A stretch of DNA of 64,000 nucleotides from Bacteroidaceae bacterium (GTDB lineage Bacteria; Bacteroidota; Bacteroidia; Bacteroidales; Barnesiellaceae_A). Positions 36,148 to 45,538 of this stretch are shown here, piece by piece (the first letter of the stretch is position 1; every line of letters starts with the position of its first letter). The DNA lies in contig JAFXAB010000001.1 of assembly GCA_017522135.1 (NCBI GenBank), positions 19,797 through 83,796 on the forward strand, given 5' to 3'. The position numbers and the translations under genes are program-made. The notes under the pieces are model-generated. The model had not been told where the DNA came from. It searched no databases and worked only from the letters and a program-made list of their open reading frames with translations.

Positions 36148-38358
36148 ATGAGCGCAAACAGATATTTTACAGAAAGTGAATGGAGCGAATTTCGCAACAA
36201 CTATTGTCGCTTGGTAGATGCTATGCGCGATGAGATAAGGTATGATGAAGTAAAAGCGTTAAGCAAAATCGTGCACAATGCCATTGAGCGTGGCCAGATG
36301 CCTCGTGATGAGCATGGCATCAACCCATTGTTACGTTGCATAAATACGGCATTGTTGCTATGCGAAAAAGTGGGAGCCGAGCGTGATACTATCATTGCAA
36401 TTTTTCTGTCGCCACTTGTCGAAAGCGAATATTTGCTGTGGGAAGATGTGTCAAATCTCTATGGTGACGGCGTCATTAAATTGATAAAAGGCCTTCACAA
36501 GACCAATGAGCTTGACGGCAAGCAAGGCGCAATAAATAGCGAATACTTCAAAAATTTGCTTTTGATATTTGCCGATGATATCAGAGTAATATTTATCATT
36601 ATTGTCGATTGCCTGTGCCTCATGCGCATGGCAAACAATCATGCCGATGATAAATATCGCAGGAACATTACAACCGAAGCATCCAACCTCTATGCACCTC
36701 TGGCTCATAAATTGGGACTGTATAAGATAAAATCGGAGTTGGAAGATTTGGCACTGAAATACTCCGACCGCGAGACTTATAACCTTATAGTTCATGAGCT
36801 CAACACTACAAAGAAGTATCGGGATGATTATATAACCTCTTTTATAGGACCGGTAAAGGTAGAGCTTCAAAAGGCAAATCTCAAGTTTGAAATAAAAGGT
36901 CGCACCAAATCGATATACTCTATCTGGAACAAGATGAAAAAGCAACAGATAGGTGTAAGTGGCATCTACGACCTGTTTGCTATACGCATTATACTCGACA
37001 CCGAAGAAGGTGCCGACGAGAGAGCCGATTGCTGGAAGGCATTCTCTATCATTACCAACATGTATACACACAACCCTCGCCGTATGCGCGACTGGCTATC
37101 CAACCCCAAGAGCAATGGTTACGAATCACTTCACGCAACAGTGATAGGCCCTGAAAACAAATGGGTGGAAGTACAGATACGTACACGTAGAATGGATGAG
37201 ATAGCCGAGCGAGGATTGGCCGCACACTGGCGATACAAAGGTATTAAAAGCGAAGGCAACCTCGATACACTCATGAACAGTGTACGCGATGTGCTGGAGT
37301 CGGACAATGATGACCCCCTGGAAAAAATAAAAGATTTCAATATCGATATATACGACAAGGAAGTCTTTGTATTTTCGCCCAAAGGCGACTTATATAAGTT
37401 CCCTTACGGCTCTACAGTGCTCGACTACGCATTCCATATACACACAAAATTGGGTTGTGCTTGTATAGGTGCACGTGTAAATGGAAAAAATCAAACAATA
37501 AAATATGAACTGAAGAGTGGCGATACGGTAGAGATACTCACATCCTCATCACAGTATCCCAAGAAAGAATGGCTCAATATTGCACATTCGGCTCGCGCTC
37601 GCGTAAAAATAAAACAGGCACTTAATGAAATAGAAAACAAGAGTGCCGAACTTGGCCGAGAGCTATTGTCTCGCCGAATGAAAAACCGTAAAATCGAGGT
37701 AGATGAGTCGGTATTGATGCGTCTTGTCAAAAAATCGAAGTATAAGACCGTAACAGCCTTCTACCTCGATCTGGGTAATGAAAAAATAGATGTAAACGAT
37801 GTTATAGAACAATACCTTGCCATCATAGAGAAAGACCGTCAGGAAGAGGAACAACGCTCGGCCGGCGAGTATACCTTCGACACAAAGCCTGTCGATGATA
37901 ATAAGGTAGACGAACTCGTCATAGGTGGCGATATAAAAGGTGTAGACTACCGCTTGGCACGGTGTTGCAATCCTATTTTCGGTGACAAGATTTTTGGCTT
38001 TGTATCGTCAGAGGGCACTATCAAGATACACCGTTGCGATTGTCCCAATGCCATCAATATGCAAGAGCGTTACCCCTATCGTATTATAAATGCACGTTGG
38101 GCAGGCAAGATGGGTACAAAGTATGTCGTAACATTGCGCGTTGTGGGGCACGACGATATAGGTATCGTAACAAATATATCGTCTATTATCAATAAAGAAA
38201 AAAATGTGTTCCTGCGTAGCATATCGATAGACTCCGATGACGGAATTTTTCAAGGTCACTTGTCGGTGGCTATAGACGATATATCATCATTGAATACACT
38301 CATAAAAAAACTACGTACAGTGAAAGGTGTGAAAGATGTGCAACGTGGTGCAATGTAA
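36148..38358 (+). CDS. relA: RelA/SpoT-family (p)ppGpp synthetase with degenerate hydrolase site
   Basis: A long RSH enzyme of the stringent response, making (p)ppGpp from GTP/GDP and ATP. The start is the ATG at 36148 (MSANRYFTESEW), 736 residues. The N-terminal HD hydrolase domain has lost its signature: the usual HD pair of LLHDVVED reads Ser88-Pro89 (IFLSPLVES), so hydrolysis is predicted to be dead. The synthetase domain is intact (GRTKSIYSIWNKM, YDLFAIRII, SNGYESLHATV, EVQIRT). A TGS domain (VFVFSPKGDLYKFPYGS), the Cys-rich RLARCCNPIFGD region and a C-terminal ACT domain follow. It is thus a RelA-like synthetase; a separate hydrolase-competent SpoT must exist elsewhere. A lipoprotein gene follows 25 nt downstream. 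Confidence 0.93.
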   Translation: MSANRYFTESEWSEFRNNYCRLVDAMRDEIRYDEVKALSKIVHNAIERGQMPRDEHGINPLLRCINTALLLCEKVGAERDTIIAIFLSPLVESEYLLWEDVSNLYGDGVIKLIKGLHKTNELDGKQGAINSEYFKNLLLIFADDIRVIFIIIVDCLCLMRMANNHADDKYRRNITTEASNLYAPLAHKLGLYKIKSELEDLALKYSDRETYNLIVHELNTTKKYRDDYITSFIGPVKVELQKANLKFEIKGRTKSIYSIWNKMKKQQIGVSGIYDLFAIRIILDTEEGADERADCWKAFSIITNMYTHNPRRMRDWLSNPKSNGYESLHATVIGPENKWVEVQIRTRRMDEIAERGLAAHWRYKGIKSEGNLDTLMNSVRDVLESDNDDPLEKIKDFNIDIYDKEVFVFSPKGDLYKFPYGSTVLDYAFHIHTKLGCACIGARVNGKNQTIKYELKSGDTVEILTSSSQYPKKEWLNIAHSARARVKIKQALNEIENKSAELGRELLSRRMKNRKIEVDESVLMRLVKKSKYKTVTAFYLDLGNEKIDVNDVIEQYLAIIEKDRQEEEQRSAGEYTFDTKPVDDNKVDELVIGGDIKGVDYRLARCCNPIFGDKIFGFVSSEGTIKIHRCDCPNAINMQERYPYRIINARWAGKMGTKYVVTLRVVGHDDIGIVTNISSIINKEKNVFLRSISIDSDDGIFQGHLSVAIDDISSLNTLIKKLRTVKGVKDVQRGAM

Positions 38359-38383
38359 ATAAATCAATAAAACAGATGTGTAT

Positions 38384-39232
38384 ATGAAAAACAAACTTCT
38401 TCTACTACCCCTACTCGCTCTGCTGGCAGCGTGCGGAAATAACGAAAAATTGGCTCAAGAGATGCTCAACGAAGCCGAGCGACTATACAATCAGGGCAAT
38501 TATATCGAGGCAACACAGTGGGTCGACAGCATCAGCGCAACCTACCCACAAGAGGTTGATGTGATACGACAAGGCATATTGTTGCAATGCCATATAAACC
38601 AACAGAGATATGAACGTGAGCTGATAGAAATTGACAGCCTCTATAATGCCGCTACTGCCGAACTGGCATCACTCAAAGGTCGATTTGAATTGGTGCGCGA
38701 GGGCAAAGAACAAACCTTTGCCAACTATATATACAAAGGAACTCGCAACAAAGGCGATATAAGACATAGCGAACTACGTGTACAAGTAACCGAGAAGGGC
38801 GACTTACAACTCACAAGTATCTATTTTGGAAAATCCAATCTCAACCATACCGGCATATCGGTACAACAAGCCGGCGGTGGTGCAGCCAATTCGGCAACAA
38901 TTGCCTATGATGGTGGCAAGAACTACCGCTACAAAACAGGCAACTATGTAGTAGAAATGGTTACATACAACATGGCTCAGTGCAAAGACGTGGTGCAATT
39001 GATAGCATCTGATGCACAAGCCAAGTGTAATGTAAAATACACCGGTGGCAAGGCCTTCAACCTATCACTCGACAAGCTCTCTCGCGAAGCTATCGCCAAC
39101 AGCTATCGCTTGGCTCAACTTTTTGTCTTGACCGACTCGTTGCAGTCGCGTCGCGAGTATGGCATCATACAACTCGAACTTGCCGACCGTCAACTCATGA
39201 AACTGCAAGACAAAACATCGGAGACTGAATAA
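38384..39232 (+). CDS. Lipoprotein with TPR-like and coiled-coil regions, unknown function
   Basis: The ATG at 38384 gives MKNKLLLLPLLALLAACGNN with a textbook lipobox LAAC, so the product is lipid-anchored; the GTG at 38378 is unlikely. Residues 20-75 (LNEAERLYNQGNYIEATQWV) look like a TPR helix pair, then a coiled-coil-like stretch (about 75-110) and a beta-rich domain (about 110-215, SELRVQVTEKGDLQLTSIYF) that ends in an amphipathic C-terminal helix. I do not recognise the family by name. It starts 25 nt after relA and is probably co-transcribed with it. Confidence 0.85.
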   Translation: MKNKLLLLPLLALLAACGNNEKLAQEMLNEAERLYNQGNYIEATQWVDSISATYPQEVDVIRQGILLQCHINQQRYERELIEIDSLYNAATAELASLKGRFELVREGKEQTFANYIYKGTRNKGDIRHSELRVQVTEKGDLQLTSIYFGKSNLNHTGISVQQAGGGAANSATIAYDGGKNYRYKTGNYVVEMVTYNMAQCKDVVQLIASDAQAKCNVKYTGGKAFNLSLDKLSREAIANSYRLAQLFVLTDSLQSRREYGIIQLELADRQLMKLQDKTSETE

Positions 39233-39336
39233 ACACAATGTAGGGTAAGATATACTCGCAATCATCGCATATATGGCAAAGAAGATTGGAGCAATATAGT
39301 AACATATCTGCTTGCCATCAATATACATAACAAGAG

Positions 39337-39375
39337 AAACAGCCACCCGGCAACATTGCCGGGTGGCTGTTTTTT
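39337..39375. terminator. Strong bidirectional terminator
   Basis: A perfect 17-bp stem (39337-39353 with 39357-39373) with a CAT loop, T-run on the plus strand and A-run before it, between convergent lipoprotein and fabD genes. Confidence 0.88.
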
Positions 39376-39395
39376 ATAATTTCAAATACGTAAAG

Positions 39396-40279
39396 TTATT
39401 GACGACCTTTTACATTCACGGTACTGTTTATCTTACGCACCATACCTTGTAATGCTGTACCGGGACCTACTTCGGTAAACTCGACAGCACCATCGGCAAT
39501 CATATTATCTACCGAGTAGCTCCAACGAACCGCGGCAGTGAGTTGCGCAATAAGATTTTGTTTTATCTCGAGGGATTGGTATGAGGAAGAGCATCGACAT
39601 TCTGGTAAATAGGACATGTAGGCGTACTGAATGGAGTGACAGCAATAGCCTCGGCCAACTCGGCACGAGCCGACTCCATCAGAGGTGAGTGGAAAGCCCC
39701 TCCTACTTTGAGTCTCATGGCACGCTTGGCACCGGCAGCTGTGAGCTTGGCACATGCCGCATCCACACCCTCAATACTTCCCGATATTACAAGCTGTCCG
39801 GGATTGTTATAGTTGGCTGCAACAACCACGCCCTCACTCACCTCGGCACACACCTGCTCGATAGTAGCATCGGGCAATCCTATGATAGCCGCCATAGTTG
39901 AGGGTTGTTTCTCGCAAGCCTTCTGCATAGCCATAGCTCGAGCCGATACCAACCGCAAGCCATCCTCAAACGACATAGCACCTACAGCTACCAGAGCCGA
40001 CAATTCGCCCAATGAGTGACCTGCCACCATATCGGGACAAAACTCCTCGCCCATTGTCTTGGCCAATATCACCGAATGTAAGAATACGGCCGGTTGGGTT
40101 ACCTTGGTTTGCTTCAAGTCCTCTTCTGTACCTTCAAACATAAGATCGGTAATGCGAAAACCCAATATCTCATTGGCCTTCTCAAACATCTCTCTGGCTA
40201 CAGGATAATTCTCGTACAAGTCTTTACCCATTCCCTTATATTGTGAACCCTGACCGGGAAATACAAATGCTTTTTTCAT
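39396..40279 (-). pseudogene. fabD: Malonyl-CoA:ACP transacylase, interrupted by a one-base frameshift
   Basis: FabD loads malonyl groups on acyl carrier protein for fatty acid synthesis. The first frame starts at the ATG at 40279 (MKKAFVFPGQGSQYKGMG) and has the nucleophile elbow GHSLGE and the His-containing GGAFHSPLM, but stops at 39563 after PHTNPSR. The rest of the enzyme (EIKQNLIAQLTAAVRW... to FTEVGPGTALQGMVRKI) continues in another frame to 39396. One base is missing between about 39569 and 39570; restoring it gives 294 residues, the family length. The site is not a homopolymer and shows no classical slippery heptamer. Since fabD is normally essential and single copy, an assembly error is the first suspect; a true mutation with a second copy is the alternative. 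A -7 box lies at 40317-40310. Confidence 0.88.
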
Positions 40280-40611
40280 ATCTTTATATCTTGCTTTAAT
40301 TTCAGCGTGCAAAGATAGATAATTTGTCTTGAAAAAACATTGTTTTGTTAAACTATTTAAATACACAACTATTGCAAAATATCATTATTACAAACATATC
40401 ATACTGACAACCACTGTCTTATACAAACAAACAATAAACAACAATAAAACCCATAAGCAAGATTAATACCCCAAAAAACTTGCCACAATTATATATTTTA
40501 AGACGATAAACCACTATTATATCAATTATTTTTGTTTACTTTGTAGTGTATTATGCAACAACATATACAAGCAACAAGCCAATATATTATAAACCAAATA
40601 AATTATTATTT
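40280..40611. other. 332-nt AT-rich divergent intergenic region
   Basis: It holds the fabD promoter on the minus strand and, on the plus strand, two candidate -7 boxes for the next gene (TATTTTTG 40528-40535 and TTACTTTG 40537-40544). I see no open frame, tRNA or stable hairpin in it. Confidence 0.6.
40310..40317 (-). promoter_or_regulatory. -7 element of fabD
   Basis: TATCTTTG on the minus strand, 31 nt before the ATG at 40279. It lies inside the longer open frame that begins at 40366, so that upstream start is not real. Confidence 0.5.
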
Positions 40612-42093
40612 ATGAAAAAACTTCTACTTATTACCCTCGCCATGTTTGCTGCATTTATGGCCAATGCAGAAGAGGTAAAAGTTACATGGAACGGACAAAG
40701 CGATTGGACCGGTGTCGCCGACCAAGCCGCCACAATTTCTTACACATATAACGGTATCGCTATCACTGTCGACAAAGCAGAAGGAAGTACAAAACCTACA
40801 GTCAACGCCAACTCAAACGACCTTCGCGCCTATGCCAAAAACACGATTCGCATCACAAGTGAGATAGGCAATATGACAAGTATCTCATTTGAACTTTCGG
40901 CTCAAGGCCTAAAACGTTTGCCCGAACTTACAGCAACCAATGGTGAGTTTACGTATGATGTAGAGAATGCCAACGTAACATGGACCGGTGATATTGCCGA
41001 CCTCACCATTACAGTAGGCGAAAAAGCCACACTCGGTAGCGACGGTGCAAGCAAATCCGGCCAATTTGACTTCCTCAGCTTCACGGTTACAACAGGTGCC
41101 GCTCCTGCCATTGCAATACCCATATTCTCTATCAACGGTGGTACTTTCTACGAGCCTGTTGAGGTAGAAATCACCTGCTCAACAGAAGGTGCTTCTATCT
41201 ATTACACACTCGATGGCACAACTCCCGATGAAAGCAAAACGCTCTATCAAGAGACCATCACCATCAGCGAGACTGCTACATTGAAAGCCATAGCTGTAAA
41301 AGAGGGTGAAACATCAGGTGTAAACGAGGCTACATATACAATCAAGACAGTTCCCGAAGTTGCCGACATCACTGCATTCTTGGCTACCAACACTACCGAG
41401 GCTGCCAAAACCGATATATACCGCATCACATGCCCCGTAACTGTTATATATCAATACGACCGCTACCTCTACATTACCGATGGCACAAAGTCGCTCCAAG
41501 TATACGGCTCTCTCAACAACACTTACACCAATGGCGATGTATTGGAAGGTATATGCGGTAGCGTAGGTTACTACAATGGTACATACCAGATGACTCCCGT
41601 TGTAACAAGTTTTGGTGATGCTACTCCCGGCACAGCAGTACAACCCGCCACTGTCACAATCGAAGACATCACCAACGACATGGTGAGCGATTATATACGT
41701 ATCACTAAGGTTACCGTTGAGCAAGACAAAACATTTAGCGATGCTACAGGTACTATCGATGCTTACAAGCGTTTCGATGTTGAACTTCCCGCGGTGGGTG
41801 CCGATACATACACTGTCGAAGGTTTTGTAAGCAACTACAAAGGCACTCTCCAAATCTTCCCCACCAAGATTACCAACACAACTGCACTCAATGCTACACA
41901 AGCTGTTGCCGGTCGCGTTTATGCCACCAATGGTTATATCAAGACCAATGGCAACAACGAAACTGTAAGCGTATATAACGTAACAGGCAAACTTGTTGCT
42001 ACCGGTATGGCCGGTCGCGACATCAAGGTAAACGGCAAGGGTATATATATCGTAAAAGTTGGCAACAAAGCCACCAAGGTAGTTGTTCGCTAA
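40612..42093 (+). CDS. Secreted protein with CHB_HEX-type and OB-fold domains and T9SS-like tail
   Basis: A 493-residue exported protein starting at the ATG at 40612 (MKKLLLITLAMFAAFMANAE, clear signal peptide). The parts are: an N-terminal beta domain (about 22-175), a chitobiase/hexosaminidase C-terminal-like beta sandwich (about 178-262, with STEGASIYYTLDGTTPDESK), an OB-fold nuclease-like domain (about 265-435, with DGTKSLQVYGSLNNTYTNGD and GYYNGTYQMTP) and a C-terminal type A sorting domain (VSVYNVTGKLVATG...GIYIVKVGNKATKVVVR) pointing to T9SS export. No catalytic residues can be named. Such modular proteins are abundant in Bacteroidales; a cell-surface binding role is the likeliest reading. 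A terminator follows. Confidence 0.87.
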   Translation: MKKLLLITLAMFAAFMANAEEVKVTWNGQSDWTGVADQAATISYTYNGIAITVDKAEGSTKPTVNANSNDLRAYAKNTIRITSEIGNMTSISFELSAQGLKRLPELTATNGEFTYDVENANVTWTGDIADLTITVGEKATLGSDGASKSGQFDFLSFTVTTGAAPAIAIPIFSINGGTFYEPVEVEITCSTEGASIYYTLDGTTPDESKTLYQETITISETATLKAIAVKEGETSGVNEATYTIKTVPEVADITAFLATNTTEAAKTDIYRITCPVTVIYQYDRYLYITDGTKSLQVYGSLNNTYTNGDVLEGICGSVGYYNGTYQMTPVVTSFGDATPGTAVQPATVTIEDITNDMVSDYIRITKVTVEQDKTFSDATGTIDAYKRFDVELPAVGADTYTVEGFVSNYKGTLQIFPTKITNTTALNATQAVAGRVYATNGYIKTNGNNETVSVYNVTGKLVATGMAGRDIKVNGKGIYIVKVGNKATKVVVR

Positions 42094-42117
42094 TATTATA
42101 CAACATATAAACCTATC

Positions 42118-42153
42118 AAATAGCGTTGCCCAAATCCCGGCAACGCTATTTTT
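42118..42153 (+). terminator. Rho-independent terminator
   Basis: AAATAGCGTTGCC (42118-42130) pairs perfectly with GGCAACGCTATTT (42139-42151), followed by Ts. Confidence 0.85.
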
Positions 42154-42251
42154 ATACTCCGGTTCTGAAAAAAATATAAACCTATTTGTTTTGTTCTACC
42201 ATCTCTTATTACTACCTTTACCGAAAAGAGATTCTATACCATCAACATATT

Positions 42252-44006
42252 ATGCCACGATATATTTCTATTCTATGTCTTATGTTATGCCTTATGACAC
42301 CCACGGCTGCAAAGACACATTACAAACTGATAACGCCCCAATGGAACACCTATAACAGCGACTTTCGTCATGCTACAACCGACGACAAAGGCAACCTTAC
42401 CGACTGCTATACACGCATGGGATGCGATACGGTAAACATCATTGACACAGAAGCCTCAAACGAATACTCGCTCGACATAAACTTCCTTATAACCAACCTG
42501 CACGAAAAGCCCTACACTACATATCCTCAATATTACTACAACGACGAAGGTAAAATATGCAAGGGGCAACCGGTAGAACGCCCCATATATGGATGGGTAT
42601 TTGGGATGAACGATATGCAACACTACAGTGCCATACTCATGCGCTCTGCTCCTCAAGATGACGAGCTATATGAAAACGTGGGGGTAGAATTTCGCGTTAT
42701 CAGCGTCAACGGCAACGATACTACATACTATAACGATTGGAAAATATGCCACTACAACGATCTTGTCAATAAATCGAGCCGACACAGCTTGTGGATACAA
42801 TACCGCAACAACACCTTGTGGTTTGGTGGCGGATGGAGTAATGATATACCTTGGGATGTTATACACAACATACCCACCTACGGCACTTATACCGGATTGT
42901 ATCTGCAAGCCGGAGCAAAGGTGTGTATTGAAGATGCCATGATCTTTGTAGAAGACAAGTTGTCGCAACCTCACACCCTGCTGACAAGTGAAATACTCGA
43001 TACATACTATCGCTCCACCCCCTGCGCCTTTATTGAGGGATTTTGGGAGGTAGCCCTTGACAATCGCCCCATCAACCGCATCAAGATGGGTGGCAAATAT
43101 TCATTGGGCATTATCTACAATGGTTACAGCTACTATATGATATACATCGATGGAGCCCAAATATACCCCGGCAAGTGGGCTGAAGGTGATGTAAAGGGAG
43201 AACTGATACCCACCGAAGCCGGATACTACAAGGCTGTGTGGTATGATGCCGAAGGCTGCAAGATGGAGAATGTGCTGGCCTTTCTCAATGGCAATGAGTT
43301 GACGCTCGATTTTGTAGATGAACAGACACGACTTATCCTCTCTCGTACCAAACAATATATCAACCCTACAACAACCGGTATAAATGTTTCCGGCACCGGA
43401 TTTGCACTATCGTCCGACGGCTATATAGCAACCAACTATCATGTTATAAGAAATGCCCGCAACATAGAGGTAAACTGCCTCAATATTGAGTTTCCGCAAA
43501 CCTTCAAGGCCGAGGTTGTCGCCACAGACAGCATCCATGACTTGGCTATTATACATATCAATGACGACAACTTTGTAGGATTTGAAGAACTACCCTACAG
43601 CATAAGCGACCGACAGGCGCGCAAGGGTGAGACGGTATTTTATCTGGGATATCCCATACCCACTCTTACAGGAAATGAACTGAAGACCTCTATAGGTGAG
43701 ATAAATGCAGCAAATGCAACGAATGGTGTGCAATATATGGTATCGGTAGATGTAGATCATGGCAGTAGTGGCAGCCCACTTTTTGACAACGAAGGTAATA
43801 TCATTGGTGTGATTTCGAGTTTATTATACAAGGAACTCACAAACCTTAATGCCAACTTTGCTGTAAAGTCATCTTATTTACTCAAGTTGGCCGAACAAGT
43901 AGAGGGGCTGAATATGCAACACATCAACAAAACCAAAGATCTATCGCACCCCGACCGCATCGAGGCAATAGCTCCGTTTGTCTTCATACTGAATATTACA
44001 TACTAA
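42252..44006 (+). CDS. Exported trypsin-like serine protease with large N-terminal domain
   Basis: A 584-residue protein starting at the ATG at 42252 (signal peptide MPRYISILCLMLCLMTPTAA). The C-terminal third (about 378-565) is a trypsin-like protease of the DegP/HtrA kind: GTGFALSSDGYIATNYHV with His397, IHDLAIIHI with Asp430 and GSSGSPLF with Ser506 form the triad. There is no PDZ domain. The N-terminal 370 residues are unrelated to known proteases as far as I can see; residues about 30-230 are aromatic-rich beta sequence resembling a concanavalin-like sandwich (WIQYRNNTLWFGGGWSND), followed by a smaller beta domain. It is likely periplasmic or surface located. The substrate is unknown. 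Confidence 0.88.
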   Translation: MPRYISILCLMLCLMTPTAAKTHYKLITPQWNTYNSDFRHATTDDKGNLTDCYTRMGCDTVNIIDTEASNEYSLDINFLITNLHEKPYTTYPQYYYNDEGKICKGQPVERPIYGWVFGMNDMQHYSAILMRSAPQDDELYENVGVEFRVISVNGNDTTYYNDWKICHYNDLVNKSSRHSLWIQYRNNTLWFGGGWSNDIPWDVIHNIPTYGTYTGLYLQAGAKVCIEDAMIFVEDKLSQPHTLLTSEILDTYYRSTPCAFIEGFWEVALDNRPINRIKMGGKYSLGIIYNGYSYYMIYIDGAQIYPGKWAEGDVKGELIPTEAGYYKAVWYDAEGCKMENVLAFLNGNELTLDFVDEQTRLILSRTKQYINPTTTGINVSGTGFALSSDGYIATNYHVIRNARNIEVNCLNIEFPQTFKAEVVATDSIHDLAIIHINDDNFVGFEELPYSISDRQARKGETVFYLGYPIPTLTGNELKTSIGEINAANATNGVQYMVSVDVDHGSSGSPLFDNEGNIIGVISSLLYKELTNLNANFAVKSSYLLKLAEQVEGLNMQHINKTKDLSHPDRIEAIAPFVFILNITY

Positions 44007-44052
44007 GTGATGTACCCATTATAGGCTGTCGCATCTTAGACCTGCATAGTGC

Positions 44053-45456
44053 TCACAACTTCCTGTCTAAGTATACACTGAGAATGTTGCGCAACTCGTC
44101 GATGCGCTCTTTGATATAGTTCCAGGTTTTACGCGACGAGTCATCAAGAGAAGAGAGTTTCTCGGGGTCGTGCGATATATTGTCGGAGTGAGCAACCCAT
44201 TCGGCCGCTGTCTGATAGTCTCCCAACTGCAAGTAACACAAGATAATATCGAACAGATAATGTGGCTCATAAGGGTCTTGTTCCAAGAGTAGCTCCAGCA
44301 CTTTTACAGCCTCGTCATATCGTTGCAAGTGTATACACACATCGGCAAGAGCCGATGCCGGAACAGTATCGATAACAGGAGCAAGCTCGGTACGCAACAA
44401 GTGTATATAAGCCTCTTCATACGCCTCTTGTTGCATGAGCAGTTCTCCCATAAACACATGAGCCTCATCATCGCTATCGTCACAGGCCACAGCCTTTCGC
44501 AAGTATGATATAGCCTCGTCGACCTCACCCATATAGTAATGATTGACTGCCAATTGGTAGTACAAGTCGTGACTGCTATCGTTTATTTCCACAGCTTTCA
44601 ACAGATACTCTATAGCCTGTTCGTGTTTCTCCATACGACCATAAGCCTCTGCTATAAGCTCATAGGCAACTGCCTTGTCTGATGTACACTGCAAGAATAT
44701 CTCAAACTGCTCTACGGCCTCTCTATAATCACCTTGGTCGTAATAACAATAACCCTTAAAAGCCACAATACTCTCGTCATTGCCTTCTATGGCAAGGGCA
44801 AAATCACAAGCATCTATTGCCTTGTTATACTCCTTACGGCGGGCATAAACCTTGGCCAGCGAGAACCAATCGTCTGTTGAGTAGGGGTCTATATCAAGCA
44901 CCTTGTTATACAAGTCTATGGCTTTGTCATCCTCCTCTTTTTCCTCATACAGCATAGCCAGCTCACGCAGATATGGACTCACATGGTCAAACTTTTTCTC
45001 CACCCGAGGTGTAATATTGTCCAACAACTCGGTCCTATCATAATCGGCACACACATCAAGGATGTCTATACAATCTTCTATTACACAATCGGCATCCGAT
45101 ATGATATGATTGAAAGCCTCCATTGCGGCATCTATATCCTCCTGCATCAAGGCACATTCGGCACTTGCAAAATAGTACTCGATATTGCGCTCGGTAATAG
45201 ACGCAAGTTCTTTTACTGCATCCTCAATACGTCCCAACAACAAGAGACACCGTGCCTTACGCAACATGAGCATCTCATTGGAAGAATAGAGTTCAAGACC
45301 ATGAGACACTACCTGCAAAGCCTTGCGATAGGCCATTTCCTGCTCATACGACTCGGCTATCATATCCAGCTCGTCGGGCTCAAAGTAGCCATGAGTACCC
45401 TCATCAAGCAGTTTCTCATAGTGTTCACGCAATCTGCGTATGTCCGATTCTTTCAT
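44053..45456 (-). CDS. Cytoplasmic TPR protein
   Basis: A 467-residue acidic protein composed almost wholly of tetratricopeptide repeats (about eleven), e.g. DKAIDLYNKVLDIDPYSTDD, NKAIDACDFALAIEGNDESI and EQAIEYLLKAVEINDSSHDL. I start it at the ATG at 45456 (MKESDIRRLREHYEK) rather than the TTG 30 nt upstream, whose extra residues (YIKCSCDCK) look non-coding and overlap a hairpin. It has no signal peptide. It lies 82 nt after glnS in the same direction. The function is unknown beyond a protein-protein scaffold. Confidence 0.9.
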   Translation of the reverse strand: MKESDIRRLREHYEKLLDEGTHGYFEPDELDMIAESYEQEMAYRKALQVVSHGLELYSSNEMLMLRKARCLLLLGRIEDAVKELASITERNIEYYFASAECALMQEDIDAAMEAFNHIISDADCVIEDCIDILDVCADYDRTELLDNITPRVEKKFDHVSPYLRELAMLYEEKEEDDKAIDLYNKVLDIDPYSTDDWFSLAKVYARRKEYNKAIDACDFALAIEGNDESIVAFKGYCYYDQGDYREAVEQFEIFLQCTSDKAVAYELIAEAYGRMEKHEQAIEYLLKAVEINDSSHDLYYQLAVNHYYMGEVDEAISYLRKAVACDDSDDEAHVFMGELLMQQEAYEEAYIHLLRTELAPVIDTVPASALADVCIHLQRYDEAVKVLELLLEQDPYEPHYLFDIILCYLQLGDYQTAAEWVAHSDNISHDPEKLSSLDDSSRKTWNYIKERIDELRNILSVYLDRKL

Positions 45457-45486
45457 CTTACAGTCACAACTACATTTAATGTACAA

Positions 45487-45516
45487 GGGTGCGCTTCTAC
45501 AACCAGAAGTGCACCC
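45487..45516 (-). terminator. Hairpin between glnS and the TPR gene
   Basis: A 12-bp stem with one wobble (45487-45498 with 45505-45516). On the minus strand only a weak T-tract follows, so it may be an mRNA-stability or partial-termination element. Confidence 0.4.
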
Positions 45517-45538
45517 CTGCTATTCAGCTATACAAGGT

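Noticed and set aside
39541..39600. Programmed frameshift in fabD
   Set aside because: No classical slippery heptamer or downstream stimulator is visible at the join; a sequencing or mutational deletion is simpler.
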